From assembly GCF_024734895.1 (NCBI RefSeq), contig NZ_CP091430.1:1342001-1406000 (forward strand): 64,000 nt of DNA, read 5' to 3'. Every line of letters starts with the position of its first letter. Positions within the stretch are counted from its first letter, which is position 1. Shown one piece after another: positions 37,138 through 46,826 of this stretch. This stretch comes from Paenibacillus spongiae. Lineage in GTDB: Bacteria > Bacillota > Bacilli > Paenibacillales > Paenibacillaceae. The translations under genes and the position numbers were made by a program. The notes under the pieces were generated by a model. That model had not been told where the DNA came from. It made no database searches and was given only the letters and a program-made list of their open reading frames with translations.

Positions 37138-38019
37138 ATGGCAATTATCGCAGGGTTGTTGTTAACGGCAGTATGGGGAGCCGCGGTTTTTTTGAGCGCG
37201 CGCCAAGAAACGGGGTCCGGCAGTAAAGGTGTGACTTTTCCGAAGGATGCGCAGGAGATTCGCTTCATCACGCTCCCGTTCCGGTTCTTGCTGGACCGGT
37301 ACGGATTATTCGATCGTTTCCAATCGTTTCTTACGAACGTACATGGGAAGCTGCTTGTGCTTCATGGATCTGCTTGGTCCATTGAAGCAACAAGGCGGTA
37401 TGCTTCTTCCGCGGTCGGATTCGGCTATGCGGCGATGGCCGGCGCATGCTGGCTGAGCGCACTGAGCAGCGAGCCTGCCCTGCTGTATGTAGGAGCGCTG
37501 CTCGGAGCCGCTATTCCGATGGCCCGGCTCCGGGATGTCTCCCGTAAAGTGGAGCGGAGAAAGCAGGAGATTCTGCTCTTGCTGCCGGATGTGCTGAGCA
37601 AGCTGATGCTGCTGCTGGGCGCGGGCGAAACGGTGCAGCGGGCATTAAGCCGCTGCGTCGAACGGCAGGGCGCCGGTGCGAAGGCGTCTCATCCGCTTCT
37701 TGACGAGCTGAGGCGGGCGAACGAATCCGTACGCAACGGGGAGTCGTTTGCTGCCGCGATGGAAGGGTTCAGCAGGCGGTGCGCCGTCCAGGAGGTATCG
37801 TTGTTTACGACAACGATGCTGCTTAATTACCGGCGCGGCGGCGATAAGCTCGTCCTTTCGTTAAGAGAGCTGACCTACACATTGTGGGAGAAGAGGAAGG
37901 CCGTCGCGCGATCGCGCGGAGAAGAAGCGTCATCGAAGCTCGTTTTTCCGCTTGTCGGCATTTTTATCGTGCTTATGATTCTGGTCGCTTCGCCGGCGAT
38001 GCTCATGATGGGATGGTAG
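37138..38019 (+). CDS. tadC: Tad inner-membrane platform protein TadC
   Basis: A 293-residue T2SSF-domain protein paired with TadB (LLLPDVLSKLMLLLGAGETV; C-terminal helix IFIVLMILVASPAMLMM). Starts MAIIAGLLL after GAGGG; an in-frame ATG at 37126 is an alternative. Lies 26 bases after tadB. Confidence 0.88.
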   Translation: MAIIAGLLLTAVWGAAVFLSARQETGSGSKGVTFPKDAQEIRFITLPFRFLLDRYGLFDRFQSFLTNVHGKLLVLHGSAWSIEATRRYASSAVGFGYAAMAGACWLSALSSEPALLYVGALLGAAIPMARLRDVSRKVERRKQEILLLLPDVLSKLMLLLGAGETVQRALSRCVERQGAGAKASHPLLDELRRANESVRNGESFAAAMEGFSRRCAVQEVSLFTTTMLLNYRRGGDKLVLSLRELTYTLWEKRKAVARSRGEEASSKLVFPLVGIFIVLMILVASPAMLMMGW

Positions 38020-38076
38020 CAGGTAAATAGGTTTGTACGGCACATTATTAATCTGCATTCAAAAGGAGAGAGAAGG

Positions 38077-38262
38077 ATGAAGCAAGGGATGATGAAAGTA
38101 CGTGACTTTTGGCGTGATGAAGAGGGTCTGGGAACGCTGGAAATTATTCTTATTATTGCTGTGGTTATTATTCTTGCGCTGCTGTTCAAGGACTGGATTA
38201 TCGATCTGGTCGAGCGGCTGATGGGCAAAGCCGATGATCAAGCGGATAAAATATTTAGTTAA
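38077..38262 (+). CDS. flp: Flp1-like pilin
   Basis: A 61-residue prepilin: basic/charged leader, then EEG|LGTLEIILIIAVVIILALL. Cleavage after Gly with Glu at +5 fits the prepilin peptidase rule, and the hydrophobic helix would form the fibre core. The short mature part (about 45 residues) is typical for Flp. Ribosome site AGGAGAG. Likely the major pilin of the Tad system. Confidence 0.87.
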   Translation: MKQGMMKVRDFWRDEEGLGTLEIILIIAVVIILALLFKDWIIDLVERLMGKADDQADKIFS

Positions 38263-38980
38263 CGCTTTGGCGCGATACCGGAATCGCGGCGAGGAGGGGA
38301 GCTTTACGCTGGAATCCTCGCTGATATTCCCAAGCTTGTTCGTCGCGCTGCTTGCTATGCTGCTGCTGGGCATGTATGTCTACCAGAAGGTAGCGTTGTA
38401 TTACGTCGCTTCCGTCTCAGCAGAACGTACTGTCTATCGCTGGGACAACAGCCATCGCGATCCGGTAAGCGGTATGGCGCCGGCGAACCTCTATGACGGA
38501 CTGTACTGGCGAATGGGAAGCGACGGGGCGCTTCAATCTTTGTTTCAGCTTGGCGGAGCGGAAGAGGGAGGGAGCTCGGTCGCTATAGGAACGCCCGGTG
38601 AGCCTAGCGTCGATGATCAGGACGGGGATGACGGTTCCTTGCCGGTGAAGAAAATGAACCTTATCGCATCGCGCGTCCCTGCTCCGTACGAGGGCCAGAT
38701 GAGGTATGCCTTCGGTTTCATCGAGAAGTCGATCGAGGTCCGGCTGCGGCAGCCGCTTTCCGTTCCGCTGCTCGAAGCGTTCGGCAGGACGGAGCCGCAG
38801 TCAGGCAGCCGCGCCGTCATCGTTGATCCGGTGGAATTCATCCGGAACGTTGATCTGGCCCGTTATTACACGGCCAAGTTTATGCAAGGAAGCGGCAGTG
38901 GCGGAGCCAGCCGTGCGCATGCCGCGGAAATATTAAACGGTAGGAAGGCGGCGGAGCAAACGTCACCTTCTCCATCTTAA
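38234..38980 (+). CDS. TadE-like minor pilin
   Basis: A 248-residue pseudopilin with EEG|SFTLESSLIFPSLF near residue 22, again Gly cleavage and Glu +5, then a single helix and an extracellular domain. Starts 29 bases before the end of flp, so translation is coupled. Tail is Ser/Pro-rich. Confidence 0.82.
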   Translation: MIKRIKYLVNALARYRNRGEEGSFTLESSLIFPSLFVALLAMLLLGMYVYQKVALYYVASVSAERTVYRWDNSHRDPVSGMAPANLYDGLYWRMGSDGALQSLFQLGGAEEGGSSVAIGTPGEPSVDDQDGDDGSLPVKKMNLIASRVPAPYEGQMRYAFGFIEKSIEVRLRQPLSVPLLEAFGRTEPQSGSRAVIVDPVEFIRNVDLARYYTAKFMQGSGSGGASRAHAAEILNGRKAAEQTSPSPS

Positions 38981-39029
38981 AAGATGGATCGGCAATTTAC
39001 ACGGTGGAGCTCAAACTCAGGGGGAGGCG

Positions 39030-41282
39030 ATGGGACAGTTGCTGCAGGATCACAAGAAGCGGAGACGGAGACGGAGGCGGGAGAACTGGATATTTCGTAT
39101 CCTTACGGGACAAGAAGGGGCCGTATCGATTTATTTGATCGTTTCGACAGCCGCAATATTCATGTTTACGAGCATGCTTATTGATTATGCAAGGGTGGCC
39201 GCCTTCCAGAAGCAAGTCGAGCTCGCCGCCCAGTCCGGTATCCGCTCTTCGTTATCCGCGTTCGACGGCGCATTGTATGAACGATATGGCTTGTTCGGGA
39301 CAGGCGGATCGGATCGTAACGAAATATTCGCGCACGCAGCGAAGAATAACTGGGACGCCAGGGAGGACGATGCGTTCCGGGTATTGAACATCCGGCTCGA
39401 CGCGTCTCATGTGAATGCCTACGAGACGCTCGGCCGGCACGACGTGTTCAAGCGTCAAGTGCTCGAAGAGATGAAATATAAAGCGCCGATCGATTTCACG
39501 CTTGAAGTCGCCTCCAAGCTCGCCCCGATGGCTTCCGCAATGAAAGAAGCGTCCGCAGCGGTCGAAATGCTGGAGCAGCTGCGCAAGCTGTATGACCGTA
39601 GAGAGAAGCATCTGCAGACAGCGCTTGCCCTGCAGCGGGAAATGGCACAATCGACAGCAGCTCCGGCGGCGCTAATACCGATACGAGCCCAGGATGCAAT
39701 CGGAACAGATACGGTTATGACCGTTATTAGCGGCTATGAATCGTATGCGGCTTGGGTGGAGCATGACTCGAATTTGGGCGAGGACGCTGTACCGGTTTAC
39801 ACGAAGGAAATTTCCGCTTACGAATTGATGGCGAGAACGGTGTCAAGCGGTCTTCGCAGCAAGAGCAGCGCTGCGCTGCGGCGCCATCAAGAGCTGGAGC
39901 ACAAAGCGATGAAGGAAGTGCTCGATGCCGAGCGATGCAATGACGAGATGCGAATCGTTATCGAGAAGTCGCGGCAGGAGCAGCAGAATAGCGGCTATGA
40001 CCGGTTGAACAAGCAGAAGATTCCAGGCGGGAAGCCGGGAGCCTTGCAGGAAGAGGAGCTGTCCCATATCGGGCAGGCAGCGTCTTCGACCGAGCAGCTT
40101 CTGATGCAGTCGGAGTCATTCGCGGCGTACCGAGACGAAATTTCCAAGCAAACCGCCGTTTATGCTTCGTTCGATTCGGAGACCGCGAGCTTCCAATCGA
40201 GCATATCGATTGCACTCTCGCGCAGCGGATCGGCGGTTCTGCTGGCGGAAGACGCGGCTCAGCTGAGAATCGCCTTCGAACAGTATGACCAGCAGTATGG
40301 GACGGCGGGCTCGGTCATCACTGCCCGTGCGAGCGAGCAGGAAGCGCGTCAAGCAAACGATGCCGAGCGCAAGAAGCAGGAGGCCAAAGCCAAATCGAAG
40401 TGGAATGAAGTCCGGCGGCTGCTTCACGGTATAACGTCCGTTCCCCAGCTTCGCGAGCATCAGGAAATGTTCAATGAGGCCAAGCGGCTCTATGAAACGA
40501 ATTTGACCTTCAACCGGACAGCCGTGGAAGCGAGGGAAAGCATTGAATCGAGCGGCGATCCGGGCGATGCTGTCGATGAAGCCATGGGATCGGTAGGCAC
40601 CATATTTACTGGAATCGCGGACATGCTCGAAGGAATTCGCGATCCGCTCTATGTGAACGAGTATATCGTTCATCGGTTCGCGACATTCGACCCTCGGAAA
40701 TTCGAAGCCATTATACACAACAATGACGGCGGCGAATTTGCCAATGCGCTGAGCTTGAACAATCAGGAAGCGGAGTACATTCTATACGGTCTTCACGACC
40801 CGGCGGGCAATGTTGCCGCTGCTTACGGAGAAGTGTTCGCGGTCCGGTTAGCCATCCGGACGATGGAAGGGCTGATCGAATGCCGGGCTATGGGGCATCC
40901 GCTGCTCGTTCTGGCATCTGCGATTCTATATGGCCTGGAGAAAGCGATCGAGGATATGTTGACGCTCGCCCGGACAGGAGCGACACCGTTATCCAAGTAT
41001 GCGACTGTCGATGTAACTTATAGGGACTATTTGCGCCTATTCCTCCTGCTTCATGGGGGCGGAGTGCAGAGACTGTCGCGAATGATCGCGGTTATCGAAT
41101 CGAACACGGGGATGACGCTTTCCACGACGTCTACGGGATTATCCGGCGAGCTTCAGGCATCGGTCAATTTATGGTTTTTGCCTGGGCTTATGAAGGGATT
41201 TACGAGGTTTGGCATTCTGGGCGGAAAGGTAAAGGGCAGCCGTTATGAAACGACTAAAACGATCGGATGGTCGTACGGGTAA
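39030..41282 (+). CDS. TadG-like pseudopilin, long form
   Basis: A 750-residue protein with a very basic N-terminus (KKRRRRRRRENW), then GQEGAVSIYLIVSTAAIFMF and a large extracytoplasmic part containing long coiled-coil segments. Unlike its neighbours it has Tyr rather than Glu at +5 after the Gly. TadG proteins are minor pilins or anchors. Start follows AGGGGGAGGCG. It overlaps the next gene by 38 bases. Confidence 0.78.
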   Translation: MGQLLQDHKKRRRRRRRENWIFRILTGQEGAVSIYLIVSTAAIFMFTSMLIDYARVAAFQKQVELAAQSGIRSSLSAFDGALYERYGLFGTGGSDRNEIFAHAAKNNWDAREDDAFRVLNIRLDASHVNAYETLGRHDVFKRQVLEEMKYKAPIDFTLEVASKLAPMASAMKEASAAVEMLEQLRKLYDRREKHLQTALALQREMAQSTAAPAALIPIRAQDAIGTDTVMTVISGYESYAAWVEHDSNLGEDAVPVYTKEISAYELMARTVSSGLRSKSSAALRRHQELEHKAMKEVLDAERCNDEMRIVIEKSRQEQQNSGYDRLNKQKIPGGKPGALQEEELSHIGQAASSTEQLLMQSESFAAYRDEISKQTAVYASFDSETASFQSSISIALSRSGSAVLLAEDAAQLRIAFEQYDQQYGTAGSVITARASEQEARQANDAERKKQEAKAKSKWNEVRRLLHGITSVPQLREHQEMFNEAKRLYETNLTFNRTAVEARESIESSGDPGDAVDEAMGSVGTIFTGIADMLEGIRDPLYVNEYIVHRFATFDPRKFEAIIHNNDGGEFANALSLNNQEAEYILYGLHDPAGNVAAAYGEVFAVRLAIRTMEGLIECRAMGHPLLVLASAILYGLEKAIEDMLTLARTGATPLSKYATVDVTYRDYLRLFLLLHGGGVQRLSRMIAVIESNTGMTLSTTSTGLSGELQASVNLWFLPGLMKGFTRFGILGGKVKGSRYETTKTIGWSYG

Positions 41283-42210
41283 ACGCGACGGCGAGGCAGG
41301 CGGTATTGTTCTTGAAGCTTCGCTTATTATGCCGATCGTACTTATGGCAATCGTATTCTTCATCCTGCTCATCCGGCTATCGGCCGTTCAGATGGCGCTG
41401 CACGGCGCCGCTTCCCAGGTGACCCGTCAGGCAGCGTCTCATATGTACCCTGTTGCGCTGGCTGCGGAGCAATTCTCCAAGTCTTTGCCGTCCCGAGTGA
41501 ATGCTATGCAGCCGCTTCCCGGCATAGAGACCGTTGCAGGAGCGCTGGAAAACTGGCTCCCGCAGCCGGCAGGTCCTCTGCTTGCGGCCGCCGTCAAGGG
41601 AGATTGGCAGGGGGCTGCGAATGCTTCCGCTGCAGAAGCGGGACGCGCTGCATTGGAACCGCTCCTCCGCGAGGCTGCGGAAGGAGGGCTATTGTCGACT
41701 GACCGGCTGCGCCTGCTGCATCTAAGACTGCCCGGCTTGCCCGGCGGCAGCGATCCTTACATCCGGGTACAAGTGGAATATTCCTTCCCGCTTGGCCTGC
41801 CATTCATGAAGAAGACGCTGCTGATTCGAGAGCAGGCGGAAGAGCGGGTATGGATTGCCGATCATGTCCCTGCTCCCAGAGATGGCGCATCGGACGGAAA
41901 TCAAGAACAGGTTCTGCTGCAAATTGTCGCCATTGAGCCTGATCCGCTTCATCCCGGCCGAACGGCAAGGCTGATCGCGAGAACCGATCCCGGCCGGCAA
42001 ATTTCACTATCGATTGAATATAAGAGCGGCACAAGCAAAGCGAAAAATTTAGGTGACGCGACCGCCGATGCGAATGGATATGCGGAGTGGACGTGGCTGG
42101 TATCGGGAAACACGACGCCAGGAATATGGGAGGCCATTGTGACAGGGGAAGGCGGAGCGCGGGCGGCGCGGCATTTTGACGTGCAGAAGCGAAAAGCCGA
42201 TTTTGAGTAA
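41245..42210 (+). CDS. TadE-like minor pilin, second copy
   Basis: A 321-residue protein: basic start (MKRLKRSDGRTGKR), then EAG|GIVLEASLIMPIVLMAIVF with Gly/Glu +5 as in the first TadE. The extracellular part ends in an Ig-like domain (TPGIWEAIVTGEGGARAAR), suggesting a surface-exposed tip or shaft role. Confidence 0.78.
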   Translation: MKRLKRSDGRTGKRDGEAGGIVLEASLIMPIVLMAIVFFILLIRLSAVQMALHGAASQVTRQAASHMYPVALAAEQFSKSLPSRVNAMQPLPGIETVAGALENWLPQPAGPLLAAAVKGDWQGAANASAAEAGRAALEPLLREAAEGGLLSTDRLRLLHLRLPGLPGGSDPYIRVQVEYSFPLGLPFMKKTLLIREQAEERVWIADHVPAPRDGASDGNQEQVLLQIVAIEPDPLHPGRTARLIARTDPGRQISLSIEYKSGTSKAKNLGDATADANGYAEWTWLVSGNTTPGIWEAIVTGEGGARAARHFDVQKRKADFE

Positions 42211-42270
42211 GAAGAGGGCGGTTAGCAGAAGCGGTGGATTTGAGAAATACGAAGAGGAGGTCGATTCCTG

Positions 42271-42789
42271 TTGATGTTTCAGGTTACGGATGCCGGGGCG
42301 GCCATCCTATTGTTGATTGCCTTGGTCAGCGATGTACGTACCATGCGTATTCCGAATGCGCTGACCGTTCCTGCATTTGCCGCTGGATTGATTTATCACC
42401 TCGCGGTTGAAGGAATGGAAGGAAGCGTCTATGCGATCGTTGGCGCGTTCACCGGGTTTGCGCCCTTCTTCGTGCTTCATTTGTTAAAGGGTATAGGGGC
42501 CGGCGATGTCAAGCTCTTCGCGGCCTTGGGCGCGTGGATCGGCTCCTATTCCGTTCTGCAAACGATGATGTATGCCATTCTTTATGCGGGGGCGGTCGGA
42601 CTTGCGCTTCTTCTGATGAGAAGGAGCTTTAGTCAGCGTGTTATGGCATGGGCCGTTATGCTGCTTGTACCGCGGCAGTCCGGTCGTATGGCTCTGCCGG
42701 GGCTTGAAGCGGGCAAGGCGCTGCGCTTTCCTTTTATGATTGCGGCTGTGCCGGGCGCCGTGACGGCTTGGCTAATGATTGGGAGCTGA
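42271..42789 (+). CDS. tadV: Prepilin peptidase (A24, CpaA/TadV)
   Basis: A 172-residue membrane aspartic peptidase that trims the pilins. First catalytic Asp in SDVRTMRIPN (about residue 20) and second in the GxGD motif GIGAGDVKLFA (about 76). TTG at 42271 is spaced well from AGGAGGT; ATG at 42274 is the alternative. Truncated relative to bifunctional PilD, as usual for Tad. Confidence 0.92.
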   Translation: MMFQVTDAGAAILLLIALVSDVRTMRIPNALTVPAFAAGLIYHLAVEGMEGSVYAIVGAFTGFAPFFVLHLLKGIGAGDVKLFAALGAWIGSYSVLQTMMYAILYAGAVGLALLLMRRSFSQRVMAWAVMLLVPRQSGRMALPGLEAGKALRFPFMIAAVPGAVTAWLMIGS

Positions 42790-42825
42790 TGTTCATGAAC
42801 GTATCGAAATGGAGGGGGCTTAATC

Positions 42826-44484
42826 ATGTCACTGGTACCGCTGCGCATCGACTTCGCGCTGAATCGCGGACACGAGCTGGTCGTCGACCGGGAAACCGGT
42901 ATTGCCCGGGCAGACTTGGATGAAGTGGAGCTTCAGATGCTGCAAGGGCAGCCGATCCCAAAGCTGCTGAAGGTGGAATGGATCAATATGGATGGGAACA
43001 TTCAATTCCGCTATCCATTGTCAGGTAGAAGGATGCTGTCACATCGGCTGCAGATGCAGCCTATTTCGATGACCGAATATTATGCGCTGCTCCTTGCCGT
43101 TGTCGAAGCGCTTGATGATTGCAAGCATTACATGCTGCGCGAGGATGGATTTCTGCTGCTGGACCAGACGGTCTTTGCCGGCGAACGTTTGGATGATATC
43201 GCTCTCTGCTACGTTCCTCTCCGGAATACAAGCCATTTCGGTTCCGGCTCGCCTGGCGATGCGGTACTAGCTTTGGCCATTCGCTGGATCGGCTATGTCA
43301 CTCAGCCTGACGGGAACGGAATGCAAAGCGTGTTCCGACATTTGCGGGAGGAACGGGTATCTTGGGGCAGCCTGCGTCAGACGCTTCTACGACAGCTAAG
43401 CGGGCCGGACCGTTCCGGTTATGAACAGACCCCGGTTCCGCCTGCCAATGCCGGCGTCCATCCACAGCAAACCCGCTTGGAAAGTCAGGAACGGCAGCGG
43501 GTTAACCCGATTACAAATGAATATGCCGCGGCCTATCATAACGAGCTGCAGCCTTCCTCCTTCGCATCAACGATTGAAGATTCCGGTATCCGCCGACAGG
43601 ATAAGGAGGAACTTCCGCTGATCGAGCTGGATATAGAGGAGGAGAATAAGCCGGCAGGACGGCATTCATTCATAACGATAGCCGTATACGTTATTGCCGT
43701 CGCCCTCATATGGCGCTACTTGTATCTGGAGGCGCCGTCGCAAACTAGCCTGTTAATAAGCGGGGGGTTGACCATGCTGGCTACGGCGGGAGCAATTGCT
43801 TACTGGGGGAAGAAGCGGAGAAGAGATTCCCTAGACAGAGTCCAATCCGGTTCCGAACAGGAGTCGTCCGGGTACGAGGAAGGGTTTGTTCCCAACTCTA
43901 TCTTGCTGAATGCCAGAGCGGCTACCGGTCGCGAGGAGGCTCGGACAAGATCCTCGGAGGTGAATACTAACCCAGCCGCGGAAGAGTGCCGCAGCGGCGG
44001 CAGGTTTGCCGCTCAGGTACCGGAGAGACAGCAACCGGATCGTTCAAGTCATTCATTCCATCAGGACAATTCCGCCTCATTGCCATCGATTAAACCGGTT
44101 GAGACCGGGCATAATCAGGCAACCGTACTGCTGGGCCAGCAGTCTGAACACTCGGATAACGGCTCTCCCGGCGGAAATGAGCCTTGGCTGGAGAGGGAGA
44201 TGAACGGGCAGTTGGAACGAGTGGGACTGGAAGAGAAACGTTTCATTATCGGAAGATCGCCTGAAGGGACGCAATACGTGGACACGTCTTCAGGCATTTC
44301 ACGGGCTCATCTGGAGCTGACGGCAGGGGAAGACTGTTGGACCGCCAAGGATATCGGATCGCGTAACGGCAGCACCTTGAACGGACAGACGATGATTCCC
44401 TATAAAGGCTACCGCATCGCGAGCGGAGACGTGCTCCAGCTGGCAGGCGAGAAAGGACCGAAGTACGCGTTTCGGATGGGATAG
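42826..44484 (+). CDS. Membrane protein with N-terminal DUF6382-like and C-terminal FHA domain
   Basis: A 552-residue protein, last gene of the Tad operon. Residues 1–150 resemble the DUF6382 domain; two transmembrane helices lie at about 285–325; after a low-complexity linker a C-terminal FHA domain (about 465–550) shows SGISRAHLEL and DIGSRNGSTLNG, the phosphothreonine-binding loop residues. No Ser/Thr kinase or phosphatase is encoded in the operon, so the phosphorylated partner must lie elsewhere. It may tie pilus assembly to kinase signalling. Confidence 0.85.
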   Translation: MSLVPLRIDFALNRGHELVVDRETGIARADLDEVELQMLQGQPIPKLLKVEWINMDGNIQFRYPLSGRRMLSHRLQMQPISMTEYYALLLAVVEALDDCKHYMLREDGFLLLDQTVFAGERLDDIALCYVPLRNTSHFGSGSPGDAVLALAIRWIGYVTQPDGNGMQSVFRHLREERVSWGSLRQTLLRQLSGPDRSGYEQTPVPPANAGVHPQQTRLESQERQRVNPITNEYAAAYHNELQPSSFASTIEDSGIRRQDKEELPLIELDIEEENKPAGRHSFITIAVYVIAVALIWRYLYLEAPSQTSLLISGGLTMLATAGAIAYWGKKRRRDSLDRVQSGSEQESSGYEEGFVPNSILLNARAATGREEARTRSSEVNTNPAAEECRSGGRFAAQVPERQQPDRSSHSFHQDNSASLPSIKPVETGHNQATVLLGQQSEHSDNGSPGGNEPWLEREMNGQLERVGLEEKRFIIGRSPEGTQYVDTSSGISRAHLELTAGEDCWTAKDIGSRNGSTLNGQTMIPYKGYRIASGDVLQLAGEKGPKYAFRMG

Positions 44485-44496
44485 GTTAGGATGGAT

Positions 44497-44525
44497 AAAA
44501 AAACGATACGCAATGCTTGCGTATC
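44497..44525 (-). terminator. Hairpin terminator beyond the epimerase gene (minus) and Tad operon (plus)
   Basis: CGATACGCA pairs with TGCGTATCG. A run of seven A on its left makes a proper U-run only for minus-strand transcripts. Confidence 0.65.
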
Positions 44526-44727
44526 GGAAGATAGAATAGACCATTATCGGAATTCCGGGCGTTCTGATCACGTTCGCGCACGGCGCCGCCTCGAAGAGCC
44601 AATGGGACGCGAAAGCTTGCAAGCGAGAGAATGGACCGCAAGGCGGACTTATTGGCCAGCCGCCTGGTAAACGATAGCTTACTGTTCTTTCGCATGCGTA
44701 CGGAATCGAATCGTGCCGAACCTTTGG

Positions 44728-45654
44728 CTATGCGCTGCTATGTTTGCTCTTGCCAACCAGCTCTTCCGCAGCTTCTGCGATTGACGGATAACGGAACTCA
44801 AAGCCTTGCGTTAATGCTTTGTGCGGCAGAACGCGCTGGCCTTCCAGCAGCAGGGTGGACATTTCGCCGAATAATGTCTTCATCATGAATGCCGGTACCG
44901 GAAACCAGTGAGGCCTGCCCATGGCAGCGGCGATAGACCGCCCGAAGTGATCATTCGTTACCGGATCCGGTGAACTAGCGTTGACGGCACCACGGATGCT
45001 CGTATTATCGATGCAAAACAACAGCAGCCGCGTCATGTCCTCGATATGGATCCAGGACAGCCATTGTTTTCCGCTCCCGACTCTTCCTCCCGCAAACATC
45101 CGGTAAGGCATGGCCATGAGAGGGAACGCACCGCCATTGCGACCGAGCACGACGCTGACTCGCAGCTTCACAAGCCGAGGTACGGGAATGCGGTCGGCTG
45201 CGGCCTCCCACTTCTCGACGACGGTTCCAAGAAAGTCGGTCAATCGGGCGTCGCTCTCTTCATTGAAGGTGTCCGTCTCCGAAGTTCCGTAGATGGAGAT
45301 GCCCGAAGCATTCACGACGACGCTTGGCTTGCTGTCCAGAGCATCAATCAGATTGGCAATGCGCTGCGCCGCATCGATCCGCGATTGCAGAATTCGTTTC
45401 TTCGCTTCATCGTTCCAGCGCTGATTGATCGATTCGCCCGCCAAATTAACGATCGCCTCCACGCCCTCCAGACGGCTCGGGGACTGTTCGAGTTCCTCCC
45501 ACGAAATCTGCTTCGCTCCGGAGTGCGGAGCTGTCTTCCCGGCAGATGAGGAAGACCGCCGGGATATGACCCATACGTCATCCCCGCGCCGCAGCAATGC
45601 TTTCACCAGATCGCTGCCGACGAAGCCCGTTCCGCCGGTTACCGCAATTTTCAT
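44728..45654 (-). CDS. TIGR01777-family NAD(P)-dependent epimerase (YfcH-like)
   Basis: A 308-residue extended-SDR protein: TGGTGFVGSDLVKALL nucleotide motif at the N-terminus and the C-terminal DUF1731 helices. ATG at 45654 follows GGAGGGGCG; the upstream extension (MNHRKGKGQEGRR) includes that site and is not used. Substrate unknown. It lies 19 bases behind a lipoprotein gene and is probably co-transcribed. Confidence 0.9.
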   Translation of the reverse strand: MKIAVTGGTGFVGSDLVKALLRRGDDVWVISRRSSSSAGKTAPHSGAKQISWEELEQSPSRLEGVEAIVNLAGESINQRWNDEAKKRILQSRIDAAQRIANLIDALDSKPSVVVNASGISIYGTSETDTFNEESDARLTDFLGTVVEKWEAAADRIPVPRLVKLRVSVVLGRNGGAFPLMAMPYRMFAGGRVGSGKQWLSWIHIEDMTRLLLFCIDNTSIRGAVNASSPDPVTNDHFGRSIAAAMGRPHWFPVPAFMMKTLFGEMSTLLLEGQRVLPHKALTQGFEFRYPSIAEAAEELVGKSKHSSA

Positions 45655-45673
45655 TCTACGCCCCTCCTGACCT

Positions 45674-46282
45674 TTACCCTTCCGATGGTTCAATGCTTGT
45701 TAACCAACGTTCTATATACTTCTCTCCGCTCAAGATAATTTCCTTCTCCGTATATTTGAATACGACTGGCGTACCGTTAGAGCGATCCGGGATTTTCTCC
45801 AGCTGGCTTGAAATATACTGGCTTATTTGAAAGACGGTCGGACCTTCATTCATCGTAATTTCTACGGAGTGCGTATCGATTTGGCCGATATAGAGCCCTT
45901 TTCCATTCCATTCAGCAGGCTTTTTATCGACCGGTTTTTTGATCGCCGAGGGTGCAGGGGGTGTATGCTTCGCTTCCACGACGTTCTTGTCAGTACGTAT
46001 TCGTTCGTCCGTGACCGGATGTATATTGGTTAGAGGCGGATTAGAAGGCTCAGCTGAAGTGGGTTCAAGGCTATCGGGACTCACAACCGGTTCTTCCGAT
46101 TCCAGCCCGTTTAAGGCCAGATTGCCTCCATTTCCGTTCGAGTACACTTCGACCGGTACCCCGGGAGCCGCGTTAACCGCCCACGTTCCTTTACTGCCGC
46201 AGCCGGAAAGCGCAAGTGCGGCTACGAATACAATCAGGATGCCGACTATGTTTGACGAATATCTCTTGTGCTTTGGATTCAT
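45674..46282 (-). CDS. Putative lipoprotein, family unknown
   Basis: A 202-residue protein with a lipobox (LALSGC, Cys about residue 28), a Pro/Ser-rich linker of about 100 residues and a C-terminal globular domain of about 75 residues (GLYIGQIDTHSVEITM…PVVFKYTEKEIIL). ATG at 46282 lies behind AAGGTGG. I cannot assign a function; it sits upstream of the epimerase. Confidence 0.75.
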   Translation of the reverse strand: MNPKHKRYSSNIVGILIVFVAALALSGCGSKGTWAVNAAPGVPVEVYSNGNGGNLALNGLESEEPVVSPDSLEPTSAEPSNPPLTNIHPVTDERIRTDKNVVEAKHTPPAPSAIKKPVDKKPAEWNGKGLYIGQIDTHSVEITMNEGPTVFQISQYISSQLEKIPDRSNGTPVVFKYTEKEIILSGEKYIERWLTSIEPSEG

Positions 46283-46364
46283 GAGAAACACCACCTTATG
46301 TCTTTACTATATGTTTACCCGATGGCAGTTTTTCTTAACCCAGGGAGATTCCCGATCCAAAAGC

Positions 46365-46388
46365 AAAAGCCGCCAAATTGGCGGCTTC
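46365..46388 (-). terminator. Terminator of the DUF2621 gene
   Basis: GCCGCC pairs with GGCGGC around AAATT; on the minus strand it is followed by TTTTGCTTTT. Confidence 0.8.
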
Positions 46389-46826
46389 TTATTTGTTCAA
46401 TAAGTGTTGATAAGGCGTATAATCGATCCCTTGCTTGTTCATGAACGTAACCAGACTGCGGTAATCGCGTTTAGGGGTTGCGCGGATGTAGCCTTCGATG
46501 CAATGCTCTTTGTTCACTTCTTTAGCCCCGCTCTCCACTGCAACCTGGGCAATCCTGGCGGCGATGGAATGCTTCGCAATATCGCGGAAAGCGCTTGGAA
46601 CCGGAGATACAAGCTTATCCAGAAATTCCTTGGATTCTTCCGGCCACATGCCCCGGCTTCGTTCTACCCAATAGTTCTGCCAGTCAAGCTTCGACTTGCC
46701 GTCTTTCTTCGGCAGCACCTTCAAAAACTTGCGGAACATGAAAAAACCGCCGATCGACATGAATATAATCATGACAAACGCCCAGAACAAGATGAAGTAC
46801 ATAAACCAATCCGGCGCATTATTCAT
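46389..46826 (-). CDS. DUF2621 membrane protein
   Basis: A 145-residue protein with one N-terminal transmembrane helix (YFILFWAFVMIIFMSIGGFFMF) and a soluble basic domain (LDWQNYWVERSRGMWPEESKEFLD). It matches the DUF2621 family found in spore formers (B. subtilis YneK-like, from memory). Function unknown. Confidence 0.8.
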   Translation of the reverse strand: MNNAPDWFMYFILFWAFVMIIFMSIGGFFMFRKFLKVLPKKDGKSKLDWQNYWVERSRGMWPEESKEFLDKLVSPVPSAFRDIAKHSIAARIAQVAVESGAKEVNKEHCIEGYIRATPKRDYRSLVTFMNKQGIDYTPYQHLLNK

